From positions 137,327 through 201,326 of the forward strand of contig NZ_FTPD01000001.1 in NCBI RefSeq assembly GCF_900156895.1: DNA of 64,000 nt, in the 5' to 3' direction. The translations under genes and the position numbers were made by a program. Each line of letters begins with the position of its first letter. Within the stretch, counting starts at the first letter, position 1. Under the pieces are notes generated by a model. The model was not told the origin of the DNA, searched no databases, and worked only from the letters and a program-made list of their open reading frames with translations. Shown here piece after piece: positions 49,708 to 58,931 of the stretch. This DNA comes from Mesorhizobium prunaredense. Lineage in GTDB: Bacteria; Pseudomonadota; Alphaproteobacteria; Rhizobiales; Rhizobiaceae.

Positions 49708-50715
49708 ATGCAGATCATCCAAAGCCGCCGCCGCTTTCTGGCTGGTCTCTCGGCAGCCGGTGCTGTCGGCCTCGTCGGCGCCGCGACCCCGGCCAGCGCC
49801 GAGCCGCCGCCCGAGACCAGCCGGATTCGTCTGAGCAAGACCTTCGGCATCTGCCTCGCACCGCAATTTGTCGCGGAGGATCTGCTGTATGCCGAGGGTT
49901 TCACGCATGTGGATTATGTCGAAACCCAGCCTGGCACTGTGATGGCGACAGATACGGCGAGCGGCAAGATCGATTTTGGCCTGAACTTCATCGCGCCCAC
50001 GATTGTCGCCGTCGATCAGGGGCACAGGCTGACATTGATGGGCGGCGTTCATCCGGGCTGTTTCGAGCTGTTCGTCCAGCCAGGCATCGACAGCATCCTC
50101 CAACTCAGAGGCAGGAAAGTCGGTGTCCAGGCACTCGGATCCAGTCCGCATCTATTCATCGTCAGCATAGCGGCCCATGTCGGGCTGGACCCGGTGCGCG
50201 ACATCGTTTGGGTGAGCGATCCCGACGTGAAGCCGAAGGAATTATTCCTGCGTGGCGATGTCGATGCCTTTCTCGGCTTCCCGCCGGAGCCGCAGGAGCT
50301 GCGCGCCAAGGGGGCTGGCCGCGTCCTCCTCAACAGTGCGCTCGATCGGCCGTGGTCGCAGTATTTCTGCTGCCTGCTGGCCGGCAATCCCGGCTTCGTC
50401 GCCGCCAATCCCGTCGCGTCGAAGCGGGTGATGCGTGCCATTCTCAAGGCAGCCGATCTGTGCGTCGCCGACCCTGCCATGGTCGCGCGCCGTCTCGTCG
50501 AGGGAAAATTCACCGCTAATTATGACTATGCGCTCCAAGCCCTTGGCGAAGTCCCCTACAAGCGGTGGCGGGACTATGACGCGGAAGACACGGTGCGATT
50601 CTATGCACTGCGCCTGCGCGAGGCCGGCGCTATCGCCGCGAGTCCCCAGGAGATCATCGCCAAGGCCACGGACTGGCGCTTCCTCAATGAGCTCAAGCGC
50701 GAGTTGAAGACGTGA
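49708..50715 (+). CDS. NMT1/SsuA-like substrate-binding protein, array copy 1
   Basis: A 335-residue protein with a twin-arginine signal (QSRRRFLAGLSAAGAVGLVG, cleavage near ASAEP at 31). The body has the periplasmic binding protein layout of the NMT1/THI5-SsuA group: LAPQFVAEDLLYAEGF, SGKIDFGLNF, LRGRKVGVQ, GDVDAFLGFPPEPQEL. Exactly five Cys: ICLAP, HPGCFEL, YFCCLL and ADLC. It ends ATDWRFLNELKRELKT. The stop overlaps a GTG that begins a SCO remnant. Most diverged in position from copies 2-5 but clearly the same family. Ligand unknown. Confidence 0.88.
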   Translation: MQIIQSRRRFLAGLSAAGAVGLVGAATPASAEPPPETSRIRLSKTFGICLAPQFVAEDLLYAEGFTHVDYVETQPGTVMATDTASGKIDFGLNFIAPTIVAVDQGHRLTLMGGVHPGCFELFVQPGIDSILQLRGRKVGVQALGSSPHLFIVSIAAHVGLDPVRDIVWVSDPDVKPKELFLRGDVDAFLGFPPEPQELRAKGAGRVLLNSALDRPWSQYFCCLLAGNPGFVAANPVASKRVMRAILKAADLCVADPAMVARRLVEGKFTANYDYALQALGEVPYKRWRDYDAEDTVRFYALRLREAGAIAASPQEIIAKATDWRFLNELKRELKT

Positions 50716-50828
50716 ATATGAGGCCGGCACGCGTCTTGCTATTGGCGCTGCTCGTTGCTTGCCGGCGCATTCAACCGCGCAAACGGTCTCTTGGCCGCGA
50801 GGCGGGGGCAGGACGTTTGGCGGAGTAA
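50712..50828 (+). pseudogene. 5' remnant of a SCO gene after copy 1
   Basis: The GTG at 50712 overlaps the copy-1 stop exactly as the intact SCO gene overlaps copy 5. The reading NMRPARVLLLALLVACRR matches the SCO signal peptide SEWPARILLLALMAGPAHA; after about 20 residues it diverges and stops at 50828. The fossil shows that copy 1 once stood directly before a SCO gene. Confidence 0.7.
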
Positions 50829-51060
50829 GTTTTGCGCTCGCAACCAACGCAAATTGGGCGTATCGTGGCATATCGTCGATTGCTAATAGATGCGCCGACG
50901 ACTGAGAGCGCAAGACTCCCGCATCGGACTGGGCGCGCTAGAACCACAACTACTCGTCGCGCTCACGAGACCACCTGCCTCTGCCGAAACCTCTTTTGCT
51001 CGGTTTCGGCCAGAATTGCCTTTTTGCAATTCGGAAGAGAGGAGCGTTCCGATTCAGATC

Positions 51061-51165
51061 ATGCAAACCCGCCGCCGATTCCTGGCCGGCGCTGCAATGA
51101 CAGGCGCTGCCGACGGAACGGACTGGCGCTTCCTCGACGAGTTGAAGCGTGAGCTGAAAACCTGA
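51061..51165 (+). pseudogene. Internally deleted sixth binding protein
   Basis: Reads MQTRRRFLAGAAMTGAA joined directly to DGTDWRFLDELKRELKT and a stop: the Tat signal start fused in frame to the C-terminal tail, with about 300 codons of the middle missing. The flank 50992-51060 resembles that before copy 1. It would encode a 34-residue peptide; expression is unknown. Confidence 0.8.
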
Positions 51166-51194
51166 TCCCATTTGTCTCAAGGGGAGACGTGGAC

Positions 51195-52205
51195 ATGCAG
51201 TTCATCCAGAACCGCCGCCGTTTCCTAGCCGGCGCTGCGGCAGCCAGCGCCGCGGGCCTTATCGGCACCTCGACACCCGCCTGGGCCGAACCGCCGCCGG
51301 AGACCACCTCCGTCCGCCTGCCACGGTACATCGGCGGCGCCTATTGCTGGGCGGGCCTGTACCTCGCCGGAGAGATGCTGCGCGCCGAGGGGTTCACCGA
51401 TGTCCGCTATGTGCAAGGTGACAAGAAGGTTGATCATTCGGCGTGGATCGCAAACGGCGAGACGGATTTCAGTGTGAACTACGTGCCGATTCATCTGGCA
51501 TCGATCGATGCAGGAGTGCCGATCAGGGTACTAAGCGGACTGCACTCCGGGTGCCTCGAACTGATCGCCAACGACAGCGTCAAGGGCATCTCGGATCTGC
51601 GGGGAAAGCGGGTTGGGGTCTTTACGCTTGATTCGCCGCAATACGTGTTGGTTTCTCTAATGGCCGCCTATGTTGGGCTCGATCCCGTCAACGACATCGA
51701 ATGGGTCATCGAAGAACACAATTTTGCTGAAGGCTTCGTCGAAGGAAAGTACGATGCAGTACTCGGCCAACCGCCCCGCACGCAGGAACTTCGCTCCAGG
51801 AAAGTAGGCCATACGATCCTCAACTCGACCACCGACCCGCCGTGGTCGCAGCATTTCTGCTGCATGATTTCCGCGACTGCGGATTATGTCGACAGACATC
51901 CGGTGGCGACGAAGCGCGTGCTCAGGGCCATTCTCAAGGGCGCCGACCTCTGCGCGTCGGATCCGTCGTGGACTGCAGGGCAGATGGTCGATCGAGGTTT
52001 CGTCCCCAGCTACGAACTCGCGCTGCAAACGCTTGGCGACATCCGGTACGACAGATGGCGGGATTTCGATGCCGAAGCCTCGATGCGCTTCTACGCGCTG
52101 CGCATGTACGAAACGGGCATGATCAAGTCGAGTCCGCAAGAGATAATCTCCACCGGGACGGACTGGCGCTTCCTCGACGAGTTGAAGCGGGAGTTGAAGA
52201 CGTAG
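51195..52205 (+). CDS. NMT1/SsuA-like substrate-binding protein, array copy 2
   Basis: A 336-residue Tat-exported protein (QNRRRFLAGAAAASAAGLIG; cleavage near AWAEP). The ligand half carries GAYCWAGLYLAGEML, HSGCLEL, SQHFCCMI and ADLCASDP, so the same five Cys as the other copies. The start is taken as the ATG at 51195, 6 bases inside a GTG at 51189. It is closest in style to copy 5 (AEGFTDVRY, VDRHPVATKRVLRAIL in both). Copy 3 follows after 42 bases. Confidence 0.88.
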   Translation: MQFIQNRRRFLAGAAAASAAGLIGTSTPAWAEPPPETTSVRLPRYIGGAYCWAGLYLAGEMLRAEGFTDVRYVQGDKKVDHSAWIANGETDFSVNYVPIHLASIDAGVPIRVLSGLHSGCLELIANDSVKGISDLRGKRVGVFTLDSPQYVLVSLMAAYVGLDPVNDIEWVIEEHNFAEGFVEGKYDAVLGQPPRTQELRSRKVGHTILNSTTDPPWSQHFCCMISATADYVDRHPVATKRVLRAILKGADLCASDPSWTAGQMVDRGFVPSYELALQTLGDIRYDRWRDFDAEASMRFYALRMYETGMIKSSPQEIISTGTDWRFLDELKRELKT

Positions 52206-52247
52206 GCAATCGCCGACACGCCGTGCCCATCAGGGAAGGAGAGGCTT

Positions 52248-53261
52248 ATGCAGATCATCCGGAACCGCCGTCATTTCCTGGCCGGCGCCGCGGCCGTAGG
52301 CGCCGCGGGACTTATCGGCACGACGACACGAGCGCAGGCCGAGGCGCCGCCCGAAGTCACCAGCGTCCGTTTGCCCGCGTTCCCCAATGTCTCAGATTGC
52401 CAGGCGGCCATGTACGTTTCGGAGGAACTGCTGCGCGCCGAAGGCATCATGGACGTACAGTTCGTAACATCCGGCACGGGCCCGGATTCCGCGGACTGGC
52501 TAGCGAACAACGAACTGGATTTCGATTGGAACTTCCCGCCCGCACATATCCGCTCGATCGCCAACGGCGTGCCTATCACGGTACTGGCTGGCATGCATGC
52601 AGGCTGCCTCGAACTGTTCGCGAATGACAGCATCCGCAGCGTTAAAGACCTTAAGGGCAAGCGCGTCGGTGTCGATGCAATTTTTGGGGTTCCCCACATG
52701 CTCCTGGTGATCATGACGGCAAGCGTTGGGCTTGATCCGAACAACGACATCAACTGGATTGCCAGCCCGAACTTCAACCCAGTGGAAATGTTTGCCGCCG
52801 GCAAGATTGATGCATTTCTCGCTGGACCACCCCAACCGCAGGAAATGCGTGTCAGGAAGCTAGGCCATGTGATTCTAAACACGAGCCTCGACCGCCCGTG
52901 GTCGCAATACTTCTGTTGCATGCTCTCTGGAACTTCGGATTTTGTTCAAAGGTATCCAGTGGCGACGAAGCGCGTGCTGCGCGCCATGCTGAAGGCCGTC
53001 GACCTCTGTGTGTCTGATCCAGAGCAAGTGGCCAGAGTCGTGGTCGAAAAGCGCTTCGCTAGCAGCTACGACTACGCGCTGCAGGCGATGACCGATGCGC
53101 GCTTTGACAAATGGCGGGAATACGATGCGGAGGATACGATCCGCTTCTACGCCCTTCGCATGCAGGAGACGGGCATCGTCAAGCCGGGCCCGCAAACGAT
53201 CATCACCGAAGGCACTTACTGGCGCTTTCTCGACGAGCTCAAGCGTGAGCTGAAGACGTAG
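52248..53261 (+). CDS. NMT1/SsuA-like substrate-binding protein, array copy 3
   Basis: A 337-residue Tat-exported protein; the signal is RNRRHFLAGAAAVGAAGLIG with His in the x position. Five Cys as in the others (SDCQAAM, HAGCLEL, YFCCML, VDLC). LDFDWNFPPAHIRSIANG replaces the pocket residues of other copies, so ligand preference may differ. GGAAGGAGAGG lies ahead of the ATG. Forms an operon with copies 2, 4 and 5. Confidence 0.88.
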   Translation: MQIIRNRRHFLAGAAAVGAAGLIGTTTRAQAEAPPEVTSVRLPAFPNVSDCQAAMYVSEELLRAEGIMDVQFVTSGTGPDSADWLANNELDFDWNFPPAHIRSIANGVPITVLAGMHAGCLELFANDSIRSVKDLKGKRVGVDAIFGVPHMLLVIMTASVGLDPNNDINWIASPNFNPVEMFAAGKIDAFLAGPPQPQEMRVRKLGHVILNTSLDRPWSQYFCCMLSGTSDFVQRYPVATKRVLRAMLKAVDLCVSDPEQVARVVVEKRFASSYDYALQAMTDARFDKWREYDAEDTIRFYALRMQETGIVKPGPQTIITEGTYWRFLDELKRELKT

Positions 53262-53306
53262 ACCTATCGCCGACACGTGGCGCCTTTTCAAGGGAAGGAG
53301 AGACTC

Positions 53307-54314
53307 GTGCAGATTGTCCAGAACCGTCGCCGTTTCCTCACAGGCCTGTCCGCGCTCGCAGGTGCGGGTCTTGCAAGGGGCCGCAACGCGGCCGCCGCCG
53401 AAGCGGCACCTGAAACCACGGTCGCCCGCTTTGCGGCGGCGCCGGGTATCTGCATCGCTCCGCAGTACGTCGCCGAGGATCTGATCCGCGCAGAGGGGTT
53501 CTCGGATTTTGGCTTCGTGGCCGCCGACGCCGGTATCGCCCAGACCGAGATGCTGGCGCGCGGCGACATCGATTTCGGCATAGACTTTGCCACGGCCCTA
53601 ATCATTCCGGTCGACACTGGCGCCCCGATCAAGGTGATCTCCGGAGTACATGTCGGCTGCTACGAGTTGTTCGGACGCGAGGACATCAAGAGCATCGCGG
53701 ATCTCAAGGGCCGCAAAGTCGGCGTCGGCGGCAATCTGTCGTCGGATCCGCATATCTTCGTCAGTGCGATGGCGACCTATGTCGGCCTCGATCCGCAACG
53801 CGACATCGAATGGATCGTCGGCGAGGCAAAGCCGGCGGAACTCTTCGCCGAGGGCAAGGTCGACGCCTTCCTGGCTTTTCCGCCTGAGGCTCAAGACCTC
53901 CGCGCCCGCAAAGTCGGTCACGTCATCCTCGACAGTTCCAAGGACCGGCCGTGGTCGCAATATTACTGCTGCATGCTGGCGGTCAACGCCGCGTATGCCG
54001 AGAAAAATCCAGCTGCCACCAAGCGCGTCATCCGGGCCATCATCAAATCGGCCGACATCTGCGCGGCCGAACCGGAAAGGGTGGCACGCCTCCTGGTGGA
54101 TGGCGGACACACCGATCAATACGACTACGCCGTGCAGTCGCTCCGCGAGCTCCCATATTCCAATTGGCGCGACTTCGATCCCGAGGACACGATCAGGTTC
54201 TTCTCGTTGCGGTTGCATGAAGCCGGGATTGTCAAGTCGAACCCAAACGAGATCATCGCGAACGGCACCGATTGGCAGTTCTTCAACGAGGTCAAGCGTG
54301 AGTTGAAAATCTGA
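53307..54314 (+). CDS. NMT1/SsuA-like substrate-binding protein, array copy 4
   Basis: A 335-residue Tat-exported protein starting at a GTG at 53307 (GGAAGGAGAG ahead; an in-frame ATG at 53277 is upstream). The signal is QNRRRFLTGLSALAGAGLARG. Five Cys: GICIAPQ, HVGCYEL, YYCCML, ADIC. It resembles copy 1 around GICIAPQYVAEDLIRAEGF and DIDFGIDF, so copies 1/4 and 2/5 may form two ligand classes. The sequence ends NEVKRELKI. Confidence 0.88.
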   Translation: MQIVQNRRRFLTGLSALAGAGLARGRNAAAAEAAPETTVARFAAAPGICIAPQYVAEDLIRAEGFSDFGFVAADAGIAQTEMLARGDIDFGIDFATALIIPVDTGAPIKVISGVHVGCYELFGREDIKSIADLKGRKVGVGGNLSSDPHIFVSAMATYVGLDPQRDIEWIVGEAKPAELFAEGKVDAFLAFPPEAQDLRARKVGHVILDSSKDRPWSQYYCCMLAVNAAYAEKNPAATKRVIRAIIKSADICAAEPERVARLLVDGGHTDQYDYAVQSLRELPYSNWRDFDPEDTIRFFSLRLHEAGIVKSNPNEIIANGTDWQFFNEVKRELKI

Positions 54315-54344
54315 GCCTGCTTTGTCCCAGGGAGAAAGCGTGAC

Positions 54345-55355
54345 ATGGGGATCATTCAGAATCGACGCCGTTTCATGGTGGGCCTATCGGCGGTCGGCGC
54401 CGCAGGCCTCGTCAGCGTGCCAACATCGGCTAATGCCGAGCCGGCACCAGAAACCACGACAGTGCGTTTGCCAAGGACGTTCCGCGCCCTTTGCGAAGCG
54501 CCCAAGAATATCGCCGGGGAGCTATTGCGCGCCGAAGGGTTCACCGATGTACGCTACATAGACTTGGCCGCCGACTCCGACCCGTCCGCGATGCTCGCAA
54601 GCGGCGAACTGGATTTCACCACCGACTTTCCACCAGCGCACATCATGGCGATCGACGCCGGCATGCCGATAAAGGTGGTCACCGGCCTGCACTCCGGCTG
54701 CCTCGAACTGATCGTCAAGGAAAGCATCAACAGCATCTCCGACCTCAAGGGCAAGAGGGTGGGCGTGTTCGCGCTGACGTCAGCTCCGCACGTGCTCGTG
54801 ACCCTCATGGCCGCCTATGTAGGTCTCGATCCCGCCACCGATCTCGAGTGGGTCGCGAACCCGGACGTCAGCTCGATGCAACTCTTTAACGAAGGAAAGG
54901 TCGATGCCTTTCTGGCGGTGCCACCCGAGCCGCAGGAGCAGCGCGTCCGGAACTTCGGCCACACGATCCTCAATACGACCGCCGACCGGCCATGGTCGCA
55001 ACACTACTGCTGTATGCTTGCCGGCAGCGCGGACTATGTCGACAGACACCCGGCCGCGACCAAACGCGTGCTGCGAGCCATTCTCAAGGCCGCCGACATC
55101 TGCGCGTCGGATCCGGAACTGGCTGCGCAACTATCGGTCGATGGCAAGTTCACCGATCGATACGACCATGCGTTGGAAGGCTTGCGTGAAGCGCGCTACG
55201 ACGTGTGGCGGGAGTTCGACCCCGAAGACACAATGCGCTTCTACGCACTGCGGATGAATGAAGTCGGCTTCATCAAGGCCGGCCCTAACAAGATCATCGC
55301 CAACGGCACGGATTGGCGTTTCCTCAACGAGGTCAAGCGCGAGATGAAAACGTGA
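54345..55355 (+). CDS. NMT1/SsuA-like substrate-binding protein, array copy 5
   Basis: A 336-residue Tat-exported protein (QNRRRFMVGLSAVGAAGLVS; cleavage near ANAEP). Five Cys: RALCEAP, HSGCLEL, HYCCML, ADIC. It ends NEVKREMKT, and its stop overlaps the GTG start of the SCO gene by four bases (GTGA), which couples binding-protein and SCO translation. A run of 30 bases separates it from copy 4. Confidence 0.88.
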   Translation: MGIIQNRRRFMVGLSAVGAAGLVSVPTSANAEPAPETTTVRLPRTFRALCEAPKNIAGELLRAEGFTDVRYIDLAADSDPSAMLASGELDFTTDFPPAHIMAIDAGMPIKVVTGLHSGCLELIVKESINSISDLKGKRVGVFALTSAPHVLVTLMAAYVGLDPATDLEWVANPDVSSMQLFNEGKVDAFLAVPPEPQEQRVRNFGHTILNTTADRPWSQHYCCMLAGSADYVDRHPAATKRVLRAILKAADICASDPELAAQLSVDGKFTDRYDHALEGLREARYDVWREFDPEDTMRFYALRMNEVGFIKAGPNKIIANGTDWRFLNEVKREMKT

Positions 55356-55936
55356 GCGAGTGGCCGGCGCGCATCTTGCTGCTGGCGCTGATGGCCGGGC
55401 CGGCACACGCGCACGACGCGCCGCACGACGAGCGCCTGCCGACGATCGGACCGGCGCCGGACTTTACCTTGGTATCGCAGGACAGCGTGCGTGTGTCGCT
55501 GCACGACTTTCGCGGCAAGGTGGTCGCGGTCTCATTCATCTATACGTACTGTACCGACGTCTGCCCCATGCTGACCGCCCATATGGCCAGCGTGCAGGAA
55601 AAGTTGGGTAGTGCATTCGGACCCAAAATCGCCTTCGTTTCGATCACCGTCGACCCGGAGCGCGATACGCCCGATGTCTTGAAGGAATATGCGCAGAGTT
55701 TTGGCGCCGACCTGAAGGGCTGGTCGTTTCTTACCGGTGATCCGGCGGTCGTCCATGAGGTGGGACGGAAATACGGGGTCATCGCGAAGAAGGCGGCGAA
55801 CGGAGATGTCGACCATACCTTGTTGACGTCGCTCGTGGACCCCGGTGGCATCTTGCGAGTACAGTATCTTGGTGTCCGGTTCGACCTGGAGGAGTTCCGG
55901 GATGACCTTCTTAGCCTCTTGGACGAATCCAAATAG
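55352..55936 (+). CDS. SCO1/SenC-family copper/thiol protein
   Basis: A 194-residue protein with a signal peptide (SEWPARILLLALMAGPAHAHDAP). The thioredoxin-fold body has SFIYTYCTDVCPMLT, the CxxxC copper/thiol motif near residue 69, and DVDHTLLTSLVDPGG with the third copper ligand His. SCO proteins deliver copper to cytochrome oxidase or act as thiol-disulfide reductases in the periplasm. No oxidase genes are adjacent; translational coupling to copy 5 and to the kinase suggests it serves this system. Starts at GTG 55352. Confidence 0.9.
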   Translation: MSEWPARILLLALMAGPAHAHDAPHDERLPTIGPAPDFTLVSQDSVRVSLHDFRGKVVAVSFIYTYCTDVCPMLTAHMASVQEKLGSAFGPKIAFVSITVDPERDTPDVLKEYAQSFGADLKGWSFLTGDPAVVHEVGRKYGVIAKKAANGDVDHTLLTSLVDPGGILRVQYLGVRFDLEEFRDDLLSLLDESK

Positions 55937-58556
55937 CATAACGAACCGGCTCGTTGGCTGGGTTGCCCGGCTGCCGGCGCGCGTCCAGACCAAGCTCTTG
56001 ATCGCGTTCCTGTCGATCGTCGGCCTGCTGATCGTGCTCGGGGCCGTCGGGTTGCAGGTGCTGAGTGGGGTGAACGATCAGACCAACGAGCTGATCAAGC
56101 TGCAGCGCAGGATCGCGGCCTACCGCCAGGTACAGCACGATACGACCACCCAGCTCTATGGCATCTCCACCGCCCTGTTGCTTCAGGACGACCGGATGCT
56201 GGATGCGGCGCTGCGCCAGCTCAATCAGTTCGGCTACGACCTCGACCGCATGGAGTTCGTCGCCAAAGCCGAGGTGGAAGTGCTCGGCCAGGTCAGGCAA
56301 GAGTACGAACGGCTGACGGCCGGGGTGACGCACGTGGCAGAGCTCGTCCGCGCCGGCCGCACTGAGGAGGCGCGCAAAGTTCAGCTTGATGAAATCATAC
56401 CGTCGGCTGATAGCCTCGAGCGGCTGACAAACCAGCTGGTCAACATGGCCGAAGCCGACATGGTGGCGGCCATCGAAACGACCGAGGGTGCGTACGGCAC
56501 GTCCAGACTGATCGTGGTCTCGTTTGCGGTGGGCAGTATCCTGCTGGCGTTGGGGCTCGGCTACATCATCTCCTGGTCGTTGATCGAACCGGTCAAGAAG
56601 ATCGAGACGCGTCTCAGCCAGATAGCGGCCGGCGATTTCGCCCAACAGGTTGCCGTCGCCAATCGCGACGAACTTGGAGTACTCGCCGCTAACGTCAACC
56701 AGACCTCCGACCAGCTGGGGCGCCTGTATCAGGAGATTGAGACGCGCACCCAGCAGCTCGACGAAGCCCTTCAGCAGCAGACAGCCACCGCAGACGTTCT
56801 GAAGGTCATCAGCCGCTCTACCTTCGATCTGCAGGTCGTGCTCGATACGTTGGTGGAATCGGCTGTCAGGCTCTGCCGTGCCGACAAGGGTGGTATCGTG
56901 CAGTTGCTGGATGGCGTATTCCGCTATGTGTCGACGCATGGCTACCCGCCCAGTTTCCGTGCTTATGTCGACGCCAATCCACTTCCAGCGCTTGCCGCAG
57001 GCCGAGGCTCCGCCGTAGGGCGCGTAATCGAAGAACGGCGGATCGTGCAAATCGAAGACGTGACCGCTGATCCGGACTACCGCGTTGCCTTGATCGCTGA
57101 GGCAGGCGGATTCCGCACCGTCCTCGCTGCCCCGCTGTTGCGGGAAGGTGATCTCGTTGGCGTATTCGTCATGACGAGGGTTGAGCCGCAACCTTTCAAT
57201 CCCAAGGAGATCGCGCTCGTCGAGACATTCGCCGACCAGGCGGTGATCGCCATCGAGAATGCGCGGCTCTTCGAGGCGGTGCAGTCACGGACGCGCGAAC
57301 TCGCCGCGTCTGTTGGTGAGCTCGAGGCGCTTGGTGAGGTGAGCAAGGCGGTCAATTCGACGCTGGATCTCGACACGGTGCTGAAAACGATCGTCGCCAA
57401 AGCGGTCCAGTTGTCGGAGACGGATGCTGGCACCATCTACGTGTTCAGCACCACGCGGCAGCAATTCCGTCCGCGCGCCAACTTCGGTATGAGCGATGAG
57501 CTTATCGCCGCAGTCTCACACCAGACGATCGGGCTGGCCGACATGGGGATCGGCGACGCACCCGGGCGCTGTATGCCGGTTCAGTTTCCCGACCTCAGCG
57601 AGGAGGCCTCATCCTTCCTTGTAAGAAAGACGATCGTCGAAGCCGGATACCGCGGTATCCTGATCGTTCCGCTGCTGAGGCCCAACAAGATCGTCGGTGC
57701 ACTGGTCGTCAGGCGCTACAAGCCAGGTGCCTTCCATGAGCAAGTTGTCCACCTGCTGGAGACCTTCGCAGCCCAATCGGTGCTCGCGATCCAGAATGCC
57801 AAGCTGTTCCGTGAAATCGAGGAGAAAGGCCGGGAGCTGGAGGCAGCTAGCCGCCACAAGTCCCAGTTCCTCGCGAATATGAGCCACGAGCTCAGGACAC
57901 CGCTCAATTCGGTCTTGGGCTTCACAGAACTGCTGGTCGACGGCATCTACGGCGAACTCCCGGACAAGGCAAAGACGACCGTCGCGCGCGTGCAGGCAAA
58001 CGGTCGTCACCTCCTCGGGCTCATCAACGACGTACTCGACCTTTCCAAGATCGAAGCCGGCCAGCTCACGCTGGCGATCGAGGACTACTCCGTCGCGCAG
58101 ATTGTTCGATCGACCGTTACGGCTGTCGAGCCGCTGGCACGAGCGAAGGGTCTTGAGCTTTCAACGACTGTTGCCGAGAACCTTCCATTCGGCCGCGGGG
58201 ACGAACGCCGTTTGACGCAGGTCCTGCTCAATCTTGCAGGCAATGCCGTCAAGTTCACCGAAACGGGTGCGGTCGACATTCTTGCCGATGCGGTCGACGG
58301 GCACTTCGAGATCACCGTCCGAGACACCGGTCCCGGCATTGCGTCCAAGGACCAGGCTCTCATCTTCGAAGAATTCCAGCAGGTCGACAACAGCAGCACC
58401 AGGCAGAAGGGTGGGACAGGTCTTGGCCTGGCGATCTCGAAGCGCATCGTCGAAATGCATGGCGGAACCATAGACGTCGAGTCCGTGATCGGGTCAGGGT
58501 CGACATTCCGTCTGAAGGTACCAATCCGGGTGAATGAGGACGCGAGGGCCGCATGA
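55902..58556 (+). CDS. Membrane GAF-GAF sensor histidine kinase
   Basis: An 884-residue kinase. TM1 (KLLIAFLSIVGLLIVLGAVGL) and TM2 (LIVVSFAVGSILLALGLGYIISW) bracket a 145-residue helical periplasmic sensor without Cys. Then come HAMP, a coiled coil, two GAF domains (about 285-435 and 460-620), HisKA with SHELRTPLNSVLGFTELL (phospho-His near 660) and an HATPase domain with NLAGNAVKFT, DTGPGI and GTGLGL. No receiver is fused. The ATG at 55902 lies inside the SCO gene (35-base overlap), after CTGGAGGAG. The next gene overlaps by 4 bases. Confidence 0.92.
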   Translation: MTFLASWTNPNSITNRLVGWVARLPARVQTKLLIAFLSIVGLLIVLGAVGLQVLSGVNDQTNELIKLQRRIAAYRQVQHDTTTQLYGISTALLLQDDRMLDAALRQLNQFGYDLDRMEFVAKAEVEVLGQVRQEYERLTAGVTHVAELVRAGRTEEARKVQLDEIIPSADSLERLTNQLVNMAEADMVAAIETTEGAYGTSRLIVVSFAVGSILLALGLGYIISWSLIEPVKKIETRLSQIAAGDFAQQVAVANRDELGVLAANVNQTSDQLGRLYQEIETRTQQLDEALQQQTATADVLKVISRSTFDLQVVLDTLVESAVRLCRADKGGIVQLLDGVFRYVSTHGYPPSFRAYVDANPLPALAAGRGSAVGRVIEERRIVQIEDVTADPDYRVALIAEAGGFRTVLAAPLLREGDLVGVFVMTRVEPQPFNPKEIALVETFADQAVIAIENARLFEAVQSRTRELAASVGELEALGEVSKAVNSTLDLDTVLKTIVAKAVQLSETDAGTIYVFSTTRQQFRPRANFGMSDELIAAVSHQTIGLADMGIGDAPGRCMPVQFPDLSEEASSFLVRKTIVEAGYRGILIVPLLRPNKIVGALVVRRYKPGAFHEQVVHLLETFAAQSVLAIQNAKLFREIEEKGRELEAASRHKSQFLANMSHELRTPLNSVLGFTELLVDGIYGELPDKAKTTVARVQANGRHLLGLINDVLDLSKIEAGQLTLAIEDYSVAQIVRSTVTAVEPLARAKGLELSTTVAENLPFGRGDERRLTQVLLNLAGNAVKFTETGAVDILADAVDGHFEITVRDTGPGIASKDQALIFEEFQQVDNSSTRQKGGTGLGLAISKRIVEMHGGTIDVESVIGSGSTFRLKVPIRVNEDARAA

Positions 58557-58918
58557 GCAAACGAATCCTGATGGTGGAAGACACCGAGGACAACCGCCAG
58601 ATCATCCGCGATCTCATTGCCACCACCGAATACGAACTGATCGAGGCGGCGGACGGCGCCGCCGGCATCGCTGCAGCCGTAGCGCATAGGCCAGACCTGA
58701 TCCTTATGGACATTCAGCTCCCGGTGATCGACGGGTACGAAGCGGCCCGCCGCATCAAGGCCGACCCGGCGCTCCGGCACATTCCGATTATCGCCGTCAC
58801 CTCCTACGCACTGTCGGGCGACGAGGCGAAAGCCCTTGCTGCTGGGTGCGATGGTTACATTGCCAAGCCATTCAGTCCGCGCCAGCTGCTTTCCGAGATT
58901 CGCGGGTTCCTTTCTTGA
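58553..58918 (+). CDS. Single-domain response regulator (CheY/DivK-like)
   Basis: A 121-residue receiver with nothing attached. The acidic pair is VEDTED, the phospho-accepting Asp is in LILMDIQLPVIDGYEA (residue 53), the switch Thr in IIAVTSYAL and the Lys in YIAKPFSP. It starts within the stop of the kinase gene (ATGA), so it is the likely first phosphate acceptor. It resembles DivK-type shuttles. Confidence 0.93.
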   Translation: MSKRILMVEDTEDNRQIIRDLIATTEYELIEAADGAAGIAAAVAHRPDLILMDIQLPVIDGYEAARRIKADPALRHIPIIAVTSYALSGDEAKALAAGCDGYIAKPFSPRQLLSEIRGFLS

Positions 58919-58931
58919 GGGAGGCAGCGCC

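Noticed and set aside
55911..57191. Minus-strand frame opposite the histidine kinase
   Set aside because: Antisense shadow of a strongly supported gene.
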